Assembly: GCA_900551495.1 (NCBI GenBank)
Contig: URWG01000037.1
Span: forward strand, 1-13,864
Direction of reading: 5' to 3'
DNA: 13,864 nucleotides
Source of the DNA: an uncultured Eubacteriales bacterium
GTDB lineage: Bacteria; Bacillota; Clostridia; Oscillospirales; Oscillospiraceae
The position numbers and the translations under genes were made by a program. Every line of letters starts with the position of its first letter. Position 1 is the stretch's first letter. This document shows positions 6,832 to 13,807 of this stretch, piece after piece. Below the pieces are notes generated by a model, which searched no databases, was not told where the DNA came from, and saw nothing but the letters and a program-made list of their open reading frames with translations.

Positions 6832-6854
6832 CTTCATTGAATACATTATGAGGG

Positions 6855-6895
6855 AAGCTCTGATGAAGCCGACAGAGAGGGTTTCACCAGAGCTT
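6855..6895 (-). terminator. Hairpin after the L,D-transpeptidase gene, possible terminator
   Basis: AAGCTCTGATGAA (6855-6867) and TTCACCAGAGCTT (6883-6895) are complementary over 13 bases with one G-T-type mismatch and a 15-base loop. It begins 7 bases after the stop codon of the minus-strand transpeptidase gene, where a terminator is expected. On that strand it is followed by CCCTCATAATG rather than a T-run, so termination may be inefficient and reads could continue into the acetyltransferase gene. Confidence 0.5.
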
Positions 6896-6902
6896 TCAAA
6901 AA

Positions 6903-8825
6903 TCAATAGATCACGACCGTCGTGCGCAGCGGAAGGTCGGAAATGTACTTGCAGTCGCTCTGCTCCATTCGGATACAGCCGTGGGAGAGCGGGATGCCGG
7001 TACGCCCGTCGAAAACGCCGCCGCCGTAGTTGAGCAGGATGGAATGGAAGGCGTGGTCGCCGTTGAAGATGGTCACGTTGGAAACGTAGTAGCTGTCAAA
7101 GTTCCAACGCCAGACGTGCTCGCTGCTCACATAGACGCCCGCCGGTGTCGGCGTATTGTTCGCGCCGGAGGAGCAGGGGAAGGTCTTGATGACCTCCCAG
7201 TCGCCAAACTCGCCCTTGAAAACAATGACCTTCTGCGTATACAGGCTGACCCAAATCAGATACTCCGTCTCGCTGGAGTAGCCCTTCAGGTCGGCGAAGC
7301 CCTCCTTGGTCGCCTTGGAGTAGTCCAGCGAACCGTCGGTGGTCACGGTATCATCGGGAATGTCGCAGTCCCAGCGGTTGACCCAGCCCTGCGTGCCGTC
7401 CGTACAGGAGACAAAGAAGGTGCTGCCGGCGGGGTGCCACTCGTTATAGACGATCGTCCCCACAGGCAGGGTGCGGATGACCTTTCCGCCGCTGTAGAGC
7501 TTCGTCTCCTTCAGGACCGTGCAGGCAACGCGCATGGTCTTGACCGTTTCGAGCGCGGTGTCGTGGTCCTTCTGATAGCTCTGATACCAGCTATCATCGT
7601 ATTTATTGTAGTCGATCGTGACGCTCGCGCCGCCGTAGCGCACCACGACCGTCTCGGCGCTGCCCGCGCCGTTCACGGTGCAGTCCGCGCCGTCGAGGGT
7701 GATCGTCCCTGCCGTGCCGCCCAGCGTCAGCTTCGCGCCCGCCTTCAGGGTGAATTCATCGGCGCCGCCGCTCATATCCAGCACGGTCTTTGCGTCCATT
7801 TTGACCGTTTTGCTGCTGCCGTTGAGCTTCAGCGAGCCGCCGCGCACCTCCAGCACCGGATAGCCGCCGCTTGCCGTGTGGCTGCCGCCCATGACGATCA
7901 GCTCCGCGGCAACGCCGGTGTAGTTCACGCCGCCGCCCCACAGACAGACGGAGGAAACGCCGCTCGAGATCGTGCCGCTGCTCGGTGCGCACACCAGCCG
8001 CTCCGCCGTCAGGCTGGTCAGGTCCGCCTCGGTATCCGCGCCGGTACGCACGACCAGCGTTCCGCTCACCTTCCAGTCCTCGACCTCAAGCTTGGCAGGC
8101 ATTGCCGGTCCGAGGATCAGCGTGCCGTCAAGGGTAAGCGTCGGGGGAAGCGCCTCCTTGCCGCGATAGAGCACCCAGCCGGAGGCGGGAATCTCCTCGG
8201 GCGTGTCGGCAATGCAGTCAAACAGCTTATACAGAAGCTGCGCGACCTCCGCGCGGGTAATGGAGCTGCGGGGCTTAAAGGTCCCGTCTTCGTAGCCGTT
8301 GACGATCTTGAATTGCTTCATCGCGCTGACCGCGTCGCGGGCATAGGCAGAGACCTGCTTCCAGTCGCCGAAGGACTGATAGGTCCCGCGCTCGGAGGAA
8401 ACTACGCCGAACGCGCGGCTCAGCACCACAGCCGCCTGCTCGCGGGTAATAGCGGCGTTCGGCTCCATCGTCGTTGCGGAGGTGCCGTTAAACACGCCCG
8501 CGCCGACCGCCGCGGCAAGCTCGGTATAAAACCAGTCGGTCGTATGTACGTCGGTATAGGCGCTCAGATCGCCCGCCTCCGTCGCACCCAGCAGACGCAC
8601 CAGCACCGCCGCCATCTCCGCACGGGTGATGTTGTCATCGGGGTGCAGATTACGCTCCTTGTCGCCGGCAAGAATCCCGTTCTCCACCGCGAACATCAGC
8701 GCGTCATGACTCCAATTATCCGGGAATTCATAGCCCTCGACGGAGACCTTTGCCGCCGAAGCGAACGTCGCCAACAGGCTGAGGCAGCAGAGCAGCGCCG
8801 CCGCACAGGTTAACAGTCTTTTCAT
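6903..8825 (-). CDS. SLH-domain L,D-transpeptidase (YkuD family), secreted
   Basis: The 640-residue precursor has a signal peptide (about 1-25, MKRLL...ASAA). Three S-layer-homology domains follow at about 34-80, 92-140 and 152-200, each with the ITRAE/ITREQ element. Next come a glycine/threonine-rich beta-type region (about 230-405), an SH3-like segment (about 431-490) and a YkuD domain (about 520-640). The catalytic motif SHGCIRM has Cys617, with His591 or His594 and His615 nearby. It should be exported, bind secondary wall polymer through the SLH domains, and cross-link peptidoglycan stems (3-3 links) or attach proteins to them. ATG 8825 is chosen over 8876 because GAGGAGAG precedes it and the signal peptide begins there. 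It follows the aminopeptidase gene by 17 bases, so the two form an operon. Confidence 0.9.
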   Translation of the reverse strand: MKRLLTCAAALLCCLSLLATFASAAKVSVEGYEFPDNWSHDALMFAVENGILAGDKERNLHPDDNITRAEMAAVLVRLLGATEAGDLSAYTDVHTTDWFYTELAAAVGAGVFNGTSATTMEPNAAITREQAAVVLSRAFGVVSSERGTYQSFGDWKQVSAYARDAVSAMKQFKIVNGYEDGTFKPRSSITRAEVAQLLYKLFDCIADTPEEIPASGWVLYRGKEALPPTLTLDGTLILGPAMPAKLEVEDWKVSGTLVVRTGADTEADLTSLTAERLVCAPSSGTISSGVSSVCLWGGGVNYTGVAAELIVMGGSHTASGGYPVLEVRGGSLKLNGSSKTVKMDAKTVLDMSGGADEFTLKAGAKLTLGGTAGTITLDGADCTVNGAGSAETVVVRYGGASVTIDYNKYDDSWYQSYQKDHDTALETVKTMRVACTVLKETKLYSGGKVIRTLPVGTIVYNEWHPAGSTFFVSCTDGTQGWVNRWDCDIPDDTVTTDGSLDYSKATKEGFADLKGYSSETEYLIWVSLYTQKVIVFKGEFGDWEVIKTFPCSSGANNTPTPAGVYVSSEHVWRWNFDSYYVSNVTIFNGDHAFHSILLNYGGGVFDGRTGIPLSHGCIRMEQSDCKYISDLPLRTTVVIY

Positions 8826-8842
8826 CGTCGTTCTCTCCTCTT

Positions 8843-10111
8843 TTATTCGCTGAAGAATGCTTCGCACAGACGGCAAAGCGCTTCCTGGTCTCGTGCGCCC
8901 ATCAATTCACGCGCCGAATGCATGGCAAGCATCGGGACACCCACGTCCGCCGCAGGCATTGCCAGCAGCGCCGATGCCATTGAGCCGACCGTGCCGCCGC
9001 CCGCCAGATCGGGACGGTTCATGTAAAGCTGCATCGGGATCCCATACTTTCCGCACAGTCCGCTGATTACCGCGCACGTCTCGGCGTCGGAGGAATAGCG
9101 CGGGCTGCGTTTGAGCGCCACGCCGCGGTTGAGCAGCGGCGCACAGCTCGTATCGGCATACTCCGGATGGTTCGGGTGCAGTGCATGGGCGGCGTCGCAG
9201 GAGAGGAACATCCCCTTCAGACACGCGTCGAGCATTGCCGTGCGATCCATCTCCAGTGCGGCGGCAATTTTCTCCAACAGGAGCGAGAGCATCGTGCTGT
9301 CCGCGCCGCGGCGGGTATTGCTGCCGATCTCCTCGTTATCGTACAGGACGGCAAGCTTCACCCCGTCGCCCCGAGCGGCTGCCAGCGCGGTCACGACGGC
9401 GTGCACCGAGGTGATGTTATCCAGCCGCGGCGAGGAAATAAAGTCCCGCTCGAAGCCGACAAGCTGCGCCTTGTCCGCGCAGTAGGCATTCAGCTCAAAG
9501 GAAAGAATATCCTCCGCCCCGACCGCAAGCTTCTCCGCAAGCTTCCCGACGAGATAGCCGTTTTTGCTCCACCCGTCGGCAACCGTTGCGCACAGGGGCA
9601 GCATATCGACGTTCGCCTTCGTGGGAACACCCTTGTTGACCTCACGGTTCATGTGAATGGCAAGGTTCGGAATGGTCAGAAGCGGCTCGTCCCAGCGAAT
9701 CAGCCTCGCCTCGGGACGCATCGGGTCCGCCGTCCGCACAAGCACGACGCCCGCAAGCGAGAGCGGACGGTCCAGCCACGAATTAAGGATTGCACCGCCG
9801 TAAGGCTCTACGCTGAGCTTGCAGCAGCCGCCGACGACCTGCTCCGGGTTGGGCTTGACGCGCATACAGGGCCAGTCGGTGTGCGCGGCTGCAATGCGAA
9901 AGCGGTCGGTATGCTCCCCGACGGTAAACGCCGCAAGGAAGGTGCCGCTTTGCACAAAATACCGCCCGCCGCGCTCCAAACGGAAGGGCGCGTCCGCCGC
10001 CAAGTCGGTAAAGCCGCTCTCGCGCAGATAGTCCGCAGCGAAAGCGACGGTATGATAAGGAGATACGCCGCCGTCCAGCCAGCGACACAGCTCCGTTGCG
10101 TAGTTTATCAT
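8843..10111 (-). CDS. apeB: M18-family aminopeptidase (aspartyl aminopeptidase type)
   Basis: This 422-residue cytosolic dizinc peptidase has the usual M18 length. The metal and catalytic motifs appear in order: AAHTD (His77), LDN (Asp231), DNEEIGS (Glu260/Glu261), SCDAAHALHPNH (Asp306) and MHSARELMG (His398). It should remove N-terminal residues, typically acidic ones, from peptides. The frame opens upstream to 10219, but ATG 10111 is chosen because GGAGGAAC precedes it and MINYATELCRWLDGG aligns with the start of M18 enzymes. A TATACT promoter lies at 10164-10169, downstream of the longer start, which excludes that start. It is the first gene of an operon with the SLH transpeptidase and divergent from the SPFH operon. 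The symbol is by family; narrower specificity is not visible. Confidence 0.9.
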   Translation of the reverse strand: MINYATELCRWLDGGVSPYHTVAFAADYLRESGFTDLAADAPFRLERGGRYFVQSGTFLAAFTVGEHTDRFRIAAAHTDWPCMRVKPNPEQVVGGCCKLSVEPYGGAILNSWLDRPLSLAGVVLVRTADPMRPEARLIRWDEPLLTIPNLAIHMNREVNKGVPTKANVDMLPLCATVADGWSKNGYLVGKLAEKLAVGAEDILSFELNAYCADKAQLVGFERDFISSPRLDNITSVHAVVTALAAARGDGVKLAVLYDNEEIGSNTRRGADSTMLSLLLEKIAAALEMDRTAMLDACLKGMFLSCDAAHALHPNHPEYADTSCAPLLNRGVALKRSPRYSSDAETCAVISGLCGKYGIPMQLYMNRPDLAGGGTVGSMASALLAMPAADVGVPMLAMHSARELMGARDQEALCRLCEAFFSE

Positions 10112-10163
10112 TTTACAGTTCCTCCGTTGCCGTTCCGAGGTCGAAATCGGGTTCTTCCCATAC

Positions 10164-10193
10164 AGTATACCATAGACAAGACGCTTTTCGCAA
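10164..10193 (-). promoter_or_regulatory. Promoter of the aminopeptidase-transpeptidase operon
   Basis: On the minus strand TATACT (10164-10169) lies 18 bases downstream of TTGCGA (10188-10193), a fair match to sigma-A consensus. The predicted leader is about 45 bases. It lies divergent from, and about 50 bases away from, the promoter of the SPFH operon. Confidence 0.6.
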
Positions 10194-10223
10194 CGGGTCG
10201 TTACGGTTTTTTTCCGCAAATTC

Positions 10224-10252
10224 TGTACAAATCGATACAGGTATGTTATAAT
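10224..10252 (+). promoter_or_regulatory. Promoter of the SPFH/zinc-ribbon/TPM operon
   Basis: A perfect TATAAT (10247-10252), preceded by TGT (extended -10), lies 17 bases downstream of TGTACA (10224-10229). An imperfect dyad, CTGTA (10223-10227) and TACAG (10236-10240), overlaps the -35 region and could serve as an operator. The pattern is sigma-A-like; no obvious SigW- or SigB-type signature (as used by some Bacillus stress operons) is seen. Confidence 0.65.
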
Positions 10253-10263
10253 GGTTTGGAACA

Positions 10264-10287
10264 GTCGGCTCCATCCCCCAAGCCGAC
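10264..10287 (+). repeat. Leader hairpin of the SPFH operon
   Basis: GTCGGCT (10264-10270) pairs with AGCCGAC (10281-10287) over a 10-base C-rich loop in the 5' leader. The leader then reads GTAAAAAACCTTTTTTGTGG before the AAAGGAG ribosome-binding site. The run of six T about 10 bases after the stem is too far away for a standard terminator, but a weak attenuator or mRNA-stabilising stem is possible. Confidence 0.45.
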
Positions 10288-10321
10288 GTAAAAAACCTTT
10301 TTTGTGGAAAGGAGAACCGCA

Positions 10322-11644
10322 ATGGGACTTATCAGAGTCGCGTTAGGCGCTGTCGGAGGTGTGATTTCCGACCAATACAAGGAATATTTTATCTGTGACG
10401 CTCTGCCGGACAACGTTCTTGTGCGCCGCGCCTCGCGCAACACCGACGGAAAAACCCGCAACAACGGCTCGGAAAACATCATTTCCAACGGTTCGCTGAT
10501 CGTTGTCAACCCCGGGCAGGCTATGGCAATTGTCGATCAGGGACGCATCGTGGAATTCACCGCCGATCCGGGACCCTTTGTCTACGATTCCTCCGCCGAA
10601 CCGAGCATCTTTGAGGGTAAGCTCGGCAAGAACATCGTTGACAGCTTTAAGACCATCGGACGCCGTATTGCCTTCGGCGGCAACACGGGTCGCGACCAGC
10701 GCGTGTACTATTTTAACCTGCTGGAGATCAAGAACAACCTCTACGGCACGCCCACACCCGTTATGTTCCGCGCCGTTGACCGCAACATCGGACTGGATAT
10801 GGACGTCGATCTGCGCTGCAACGGTACATATACCTACTTCCTCGAGGACCCGATCCTGTTCTTCGAGAAGTTCAGCGGCAACATCAAGGGCGACTACACC
10901 CGTGAGGACATGAACGAGATGCTGCGCAACTCCTTCGTCATGGCGCTCCAGCCCGCGCTGGGCAAGATCGCCGAGCTGGAGATCCGCCCGAATCAGATCA
11001 GCAGCCACGTCGTAGAGCTGCGCGATGCGATGCGCGAATTCCTCAAGCCCGACTGGACTCCGCGCGGCATCCGTCTCGGCGAGATCACCATGAACCCGCC
11101 CAGCCTGCCCGCAGATCAGGCGGAATCCATCCGCGAGCTGCAGCGGACGGCGGTGCTCCGTTCCGCCGATATGGCGGCGGCAACGCTCACCGGCGCACAG
11201 GCGGAGGCAATGAAGGCTGCTGCCGGAAATGCGGGCGGCGCTGCCATCGGCTTTATGGGCATGAATATGGCACAGATGTCCGGCGGCATGAACGCACAGC
11301 AGCTCTATCAGATGAGCGCCGCGCAGAAGCAGCAGGAGATGCAACAGCAAATGCAGCAGCCCGCACAGGCTGCCCCCGCAGGCGGCTGGACCTGCTCCTG
11401 CGGCACGGTCAACACCTCGAAATTCTGTCAGAACTGCGGCAAGCCGAAGCCCGCTGCCGGTTGGACCTGCTCCTGCGGCGCGGTCAACACGGGACGCTTC
11501 TGCGCCGAGTGCGGCAAGCCCAAGCCCGCCGGCGAACCGCTCTATAAGTGCGACAAGTGCGGCTGGGAGCCGGAGGACCCGAAGCATCCGCCCAAGTTCT
11601 GCCCCGAGTGCGGCGATCCCTTCGACGCAAACGACGTGCAGTAA
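10322..11644 (+). CDS. SPFH-domain protein with three C-terminal zinc ribbons (YdjI-like)
   Basis: This 440-residue protein has an SPFH/band-7-like body (about residues 20-290; short stretches such as LIVVNPGQAMAIVDQGRIVEF and the region around ISSHVVELRDAM fit the bacterial virion-core-protein/YdjI type). A Q/M/A-rich linker (about 300-353) follows. Three zinc ribbons end the protein: Cys358/360/369/372, Cys383/385/394/397 and Cys410/413/427/430. The first two are near-identical 25-residue units. SPFH proteins form oligomeric membrane-associated scaffolds, and YdjI of B. subtilis helps place the PspA homologue at the membrane. ATG 10322 follows AAAGGAG. It is the first gene of the operon, 14 bases before the next. 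The start MGLIRVALGAVGGVI is mildly hydrophobic and may touch the membrane. The function is inferred from family and context. Confidence 0.82.
   Translation: MGLIRVALGAVGGVISDQYKEYFICDALPDNVLVRRASRNTDGKTRNNGSENIISNGSLIVVNPGQAMAIVDQGRIVEFTADPGPFVYDSSAEPSIFEGKLGKNIVDSFKTIGRRIAFGGNTGRDQRVYYFNLLEIKNNLYGTPTPVMFRAVDRNIGLDMDVDLRCNGTYTYFLEDPILFFEKFSGNIKGDYTREDMNEMLRNSFVMALQPALGKIAELEIRPNQISSHVVELRDAMREFLKPDWTPRGIRLGEITMNPPSLPADQAESIRELQRTAVLRSADMAAATLTGAQAEAMKAAAGNAGGAAIGFMGMNMAQMSGGMNAQQLYQMSAAQKQQEMQQQMQQPAQAAPAGGWTCSCGTVNTSKFCQNCGKPKPAAGWTCSCGAVNTGRFCAECGKPKPAGEPLYKCDKCGWEPEDPKHPPKFCPECGDPFDANDVQ
11384..11533 (+). repeat. Tandem 75-base duplication encoding two zinc ribbons
   Basis: Bases 11384-11458 and 11459-11533 encode two consecutive 25-residue units (residues 355-379 and 380-404), both starting GWTCSCG and ending CGKPKPA, identical at 19 of 25 positions. 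The DNA copies also match over long stretches (GGACCTGCTCCTGCGGC in both). This is an in-frame duplication within the SPFH gene. Confidence 0.85.
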
Positions 11645-11658
11645 GCGGGAGGTAGGCG

Positions 11659-12750
11659 ATGGCTGTCTTATTGGAATATAAATGCCCCTGCTGCGGCGGC
11701 AAGCTGGAATTCGACAGCTCCGCCCAGCAGATGACCTGCCCCTTCTGCGGAACGAATCTTGACGTCGAAACCCTGAAGGCATACGACGACGTGCTGAAAA
11801 ACGAGCACGACGACACCGAGCCGGTTTGGGAGACGGAGCAGGGCGCCGAATGGTCGGACGATGACGCCGCCTCGGTCTATACCTGCCAGTCCTGCGGCGC
11901 GAGCCTCGTTGCCGAGGAGACGACCGCCGCGACGAACTGCCCCTTCTGCGGCAATCCCGTGATTCTGACCGGTCGTGTCGCCGGCGAGCTGAAGCCGGAC
12001 TATGTGCTCCCCTTCAAGCTGGACAAGGAAGCGGCAAAGAAGGCACTGCTCAAGCATTTTGAGGGAAAGAAGCTCCTGCCCAAGCGCTTCCGCAGCGAGC
12101 ACCAGCTCGACGAGGTCAAGGGCGTCTATGTCCCCTTCTGGCTCTTTGACGCGCAGACCGATGCGAGCATCCGCTACCACGCCACGCGCACCCATCACTG
12201 GAGCGATTCCAAGAACGACTACACCAAAACGGAGCACTTTATGCTTCTGCGCTCCGGCTCGGTCGATTTTGAGCACGTCCCGATGGACGGCTCCGAAAAA
12301 ATGTCCGACGACATGATGGAATCCATCGAGCCGTTCGATTTTTCCGATGCCGTGGACTTCCAAACGGCGTATCTGTCCGGCTACGTTGCCGATCGCTACG
12401 ACGTGACGGCGGAGGACTGCATTCCCCGCGTCAACGCACGCATCCGCCGCAGCACGGAGCAGGTCTTTGCCTCCACCGCAAACGGCTATGACACCGTGGT
12501 TGCGGAAAAGAGCAACATCAGCCTGAGCAATCAGAAGACCCGCTATGCCCTGTATCCCGTGTGGCTGCTCAATGTCACATGGAGCGGTCAGGGCTACACC
12601 TTCGCCATGAACGGTCAGACCGGCAAGCTCGTCGGCAACCTGCCCATGGATAAGAAGCTGTACTGGAAATACTGGCTGATCTGGGCAGCGAGCCTGTCCG
12701 CCGTTTCCTATGCCGTGATCCTGCTGCTGCGGGTACTGGGTATTCTTTAA
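11659..12750 (+). CDS. Membrane-anchored double zinc-ribbon protein (YdjG-like)
   Basis: This 363-residue protein has two N-terminal zinc-ribbon units: Cys9/Cys12 with Cys27/Cys30 (CPCCGG...CPFCG) and Cys76/Cys79 with Cys94/Cys97 (CQSCG...CPFCG). A conserved-looking beta-rich middle follows (LKPDYVLPFKLDKEAAKK, then GVYVPFWLFDA). A single C-terminal transmembrane segment lies at about 337-360. The bulk should be cytosolic. The architecture matches B. subtilis YdjG and related TFIIB-type zinc-ribbon proteins encoded beside SPFH and TPM proteins. It begins 14 bases after the SPFH gene with GGGAGG as ribosome-binding site and precedes the TPM gene by 13 bases. The zinc ribbons may mediate assembly with the SPFH protein; that is inference. 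No enzymatic motif is visible. Confidence 0.82.
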   Translation: MAVLLEYKCPCCGGKLEFDSSAQQMTCPFCGTNLDVETLKAYDDVLKNEHDDTEPVWETEQGAEWSDDDAASVYTCQSCGASLVAEETTAATNCPFCGNPVILTGRVAGELKPDYVLPFKLDKEAAKKALLKHFEGKKLLPKRFRSEHQLDEVKGVYVPFWLFDAQTDASIRYHATRTHHWSDSKNDYTKTEHFMLLRSGSVDFEHVPMDGSEKMSDDMMESIEPFDFSDAVDFQTAYLSGYVADRYDVTAEDCIPRVNARIRRSTEQVFASTANGYDTVVAEKSNISLSNQKTRYALYPVWLLNVTWSGQGYTFAMNGQTGKLVGNLPMDKKLYWKYWLIWAASLSAVSYAVILLLRVLGIL

Positions 12751-12763
12751 GGAGGGCGCTGCA

Positions 12764-13534
12764 ATGAAAAAACTTTGTATTGTTTTGGCACTTCTCCTGT
12801 GTCTGCTGCCCGTTTTGTCCGTTCACGCGGAGGAGGAGGTCCATCCCGACCGCCTTATCGATGCCGCAGGACTGCTCACCGAGGAGGAACAGCTCGCCCT
12901 TTCCGCGCATCTCGACGAGATCAGCGTCAATCTGAATTTTGACGTTGCGATCGTCACCGTTTCCTCGCTGGAGGGCGCGACCGCGCAGGAATACGCCGAC
13001 GATCTGTATGACTACAACGGCTACGGCATGAACGGAAACGACGGCATCCTGCTGCTCGTCTGCGTCGGCGACGAGGGTCGGGCTTATGCCTACACCACGA
13101 CCGGCATCGGCGAACAGGTCTTCGGCGACAGCGCAATGGATCGGCTCGACGAGGCGTTTCTGCCCTCGCTGAAGGCGCTGGAATACAACGATGCCTTTTG
13201 GCGTTATGCGGATTCCTGCAATGACATTGTACTTGCCTACCGCAACGAGTCCTTCCTCCCCGGTTTCGGCTGGGTTCTGCTTGCACTTGCCGTCGGTATC
13301 GTGCTGGCGTTCCTTGTGATGTCCGGTTATAAGGCAGCGCTCAAGACTGTCCGCTCGCAAGCCGCCGCGAACAGCTATATCCGCCGCGACAGCCTGCAGC
13401 TGACGACCGACAAGGACATTTTCCTTTACAGCGCCGTGACCTCCACCCCGAAGGCGGACGACCGCGACAGCAACAGCTCCTCGCATACCGGCTCCTCCGG
13501 CACCTCTCACGGCGGACGGAGCGGCAGCTTCTGA
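12764..13534 (+). CDS. TPM-domain membrane protein (YdjH/YgcG-like)
   Basis: This 256-residue precursor starts with a signal peptide (about 1-22, ending SVHA). A TPM domain (TLP18.3/Psb32/MOLO-1 family, about 27-160) follows, with typical RLIDAAGLLTEEE, DVAIVTVSSL and NDGILLLVCV elements. Then come one transmembrane segment (about 169-187) and a cytosolic tail that is Ser/Gly-rich and ends GGRSGSF, as is common in this family. The TPM domain should face the outside of the membrane. Some members have been linked to phosphatase activity and to membrane-protein maintenance, but the role here is unknown. AAGGAGG lies 8 bases before the ATG. It is the last gene of the operon, with a rho-independent terminator 130 bases downstream. 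Confidence 0.85.
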   Translation: MKKLCIVLALLLCLLPVLSVHAEEEVHPDRLIDAAGLLTEEEQLALSAHLDEISVNLNFDVAIVTVSSLEGATAQEYADDLYDYNGYGMNGNDGILLLVCVGDEGRAYAYTTTGIGEQVFGDSAMDRLDEAFLPSLKALEYNDAFWRYADSCNDIVLAYRNESFLPGFGWVLLALAVGIVLAFLVMSGYKAALKTVRSQAAANSYIRRDSLQLTTDKDIFLYSAVTSTPKADDRDSNSSSHTGSSGTSHGGRSGSF

Positions 13535-13555
13535 GCAGCTTGGTCGTTTCTCGGT

Positions 13556-13616
13556 ACGTCGCGTGAGGTTCGGAACGTGCTGCGTAGGGTGCGAGACGTG
13601 CTGCATAAGGTCCGCG
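13556..13616. repeat. Degenerate 21-base tandem repeat
   Basis: Two 21-base units, 13575-13595 and 13596-13616, both begin ACGTGCTGC and match at 17 of 21 positions. A shorter, more diverged unit (13556-13574, ACGTCGCGTGAGGTTCGGA) precedes them. They lie in the 3' untranslated region between the TPM gene and its terminator. No protein is encoded. Confidence 0.6.
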
Positions 13617-13663
13617 CGGCTTTCACAATGTAATCCGCACTGCAAGGAACCATCCTCATATTT

Positions 13664-13700
13664 ATTGCCACGACCCCTCCCGCGGTCGTGGCAATTTTTT
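13664..13700 (+). terminator. Rho-independent terminator of the SPFH operon
   Basis: ATTGCCACGACC (13664-13675) and GGTCGTGGCAAT (13684-13695) form a perfect 12-base stem around an 8-base loop, followed by a run of T ending at 13700. It is the clearest terminator in the window. The 130-base distance from the TPM stop codon leaves a long 3' untranslated region. Confidence 0.9.
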
Positions 13701-13807
13701 GTCAAGTACTCCCCATACGCCAATACGATCAATAGAATCTGTAGAGTCAATACTGCTCGCACCCATTGAAATCCGCAAAAACCCTCCAAAAAGAACCGTG
13801 CGCAAAA

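Noticed and set aside
6981..8813. Long plus-strand open frame opposite the SLH transpeptidase (610 codons)
   Set aside because: It shadows a gene with clear signal peptide, SLH and YkuD motifs. The translated product is an H/R/A-rich low-information sequence.
10322..11644. SPFH protein as a true viral structural protein (family is sometimes named virion core protein)
   Set aside because: The name reflects distant similarity only; no phage genes are nearby, and the operon context points to a cellular membrane system.
10343..11782. Long minus-strand open frame opposite the SPFH gene (479 codons)
   Set aside because: It crosses the junction of two real genes on the other strand, has no domain resemblance and no ribosome-binding site.
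12575..13789. Minus-strand open frame of 404 codons covering the TPM gene, the terminator and part of the right intergenic region
   Set aside because: It reads through a perfect plus-strand terminator, carries no recognisable domain, and the TPM gene on the other strand is well supported.
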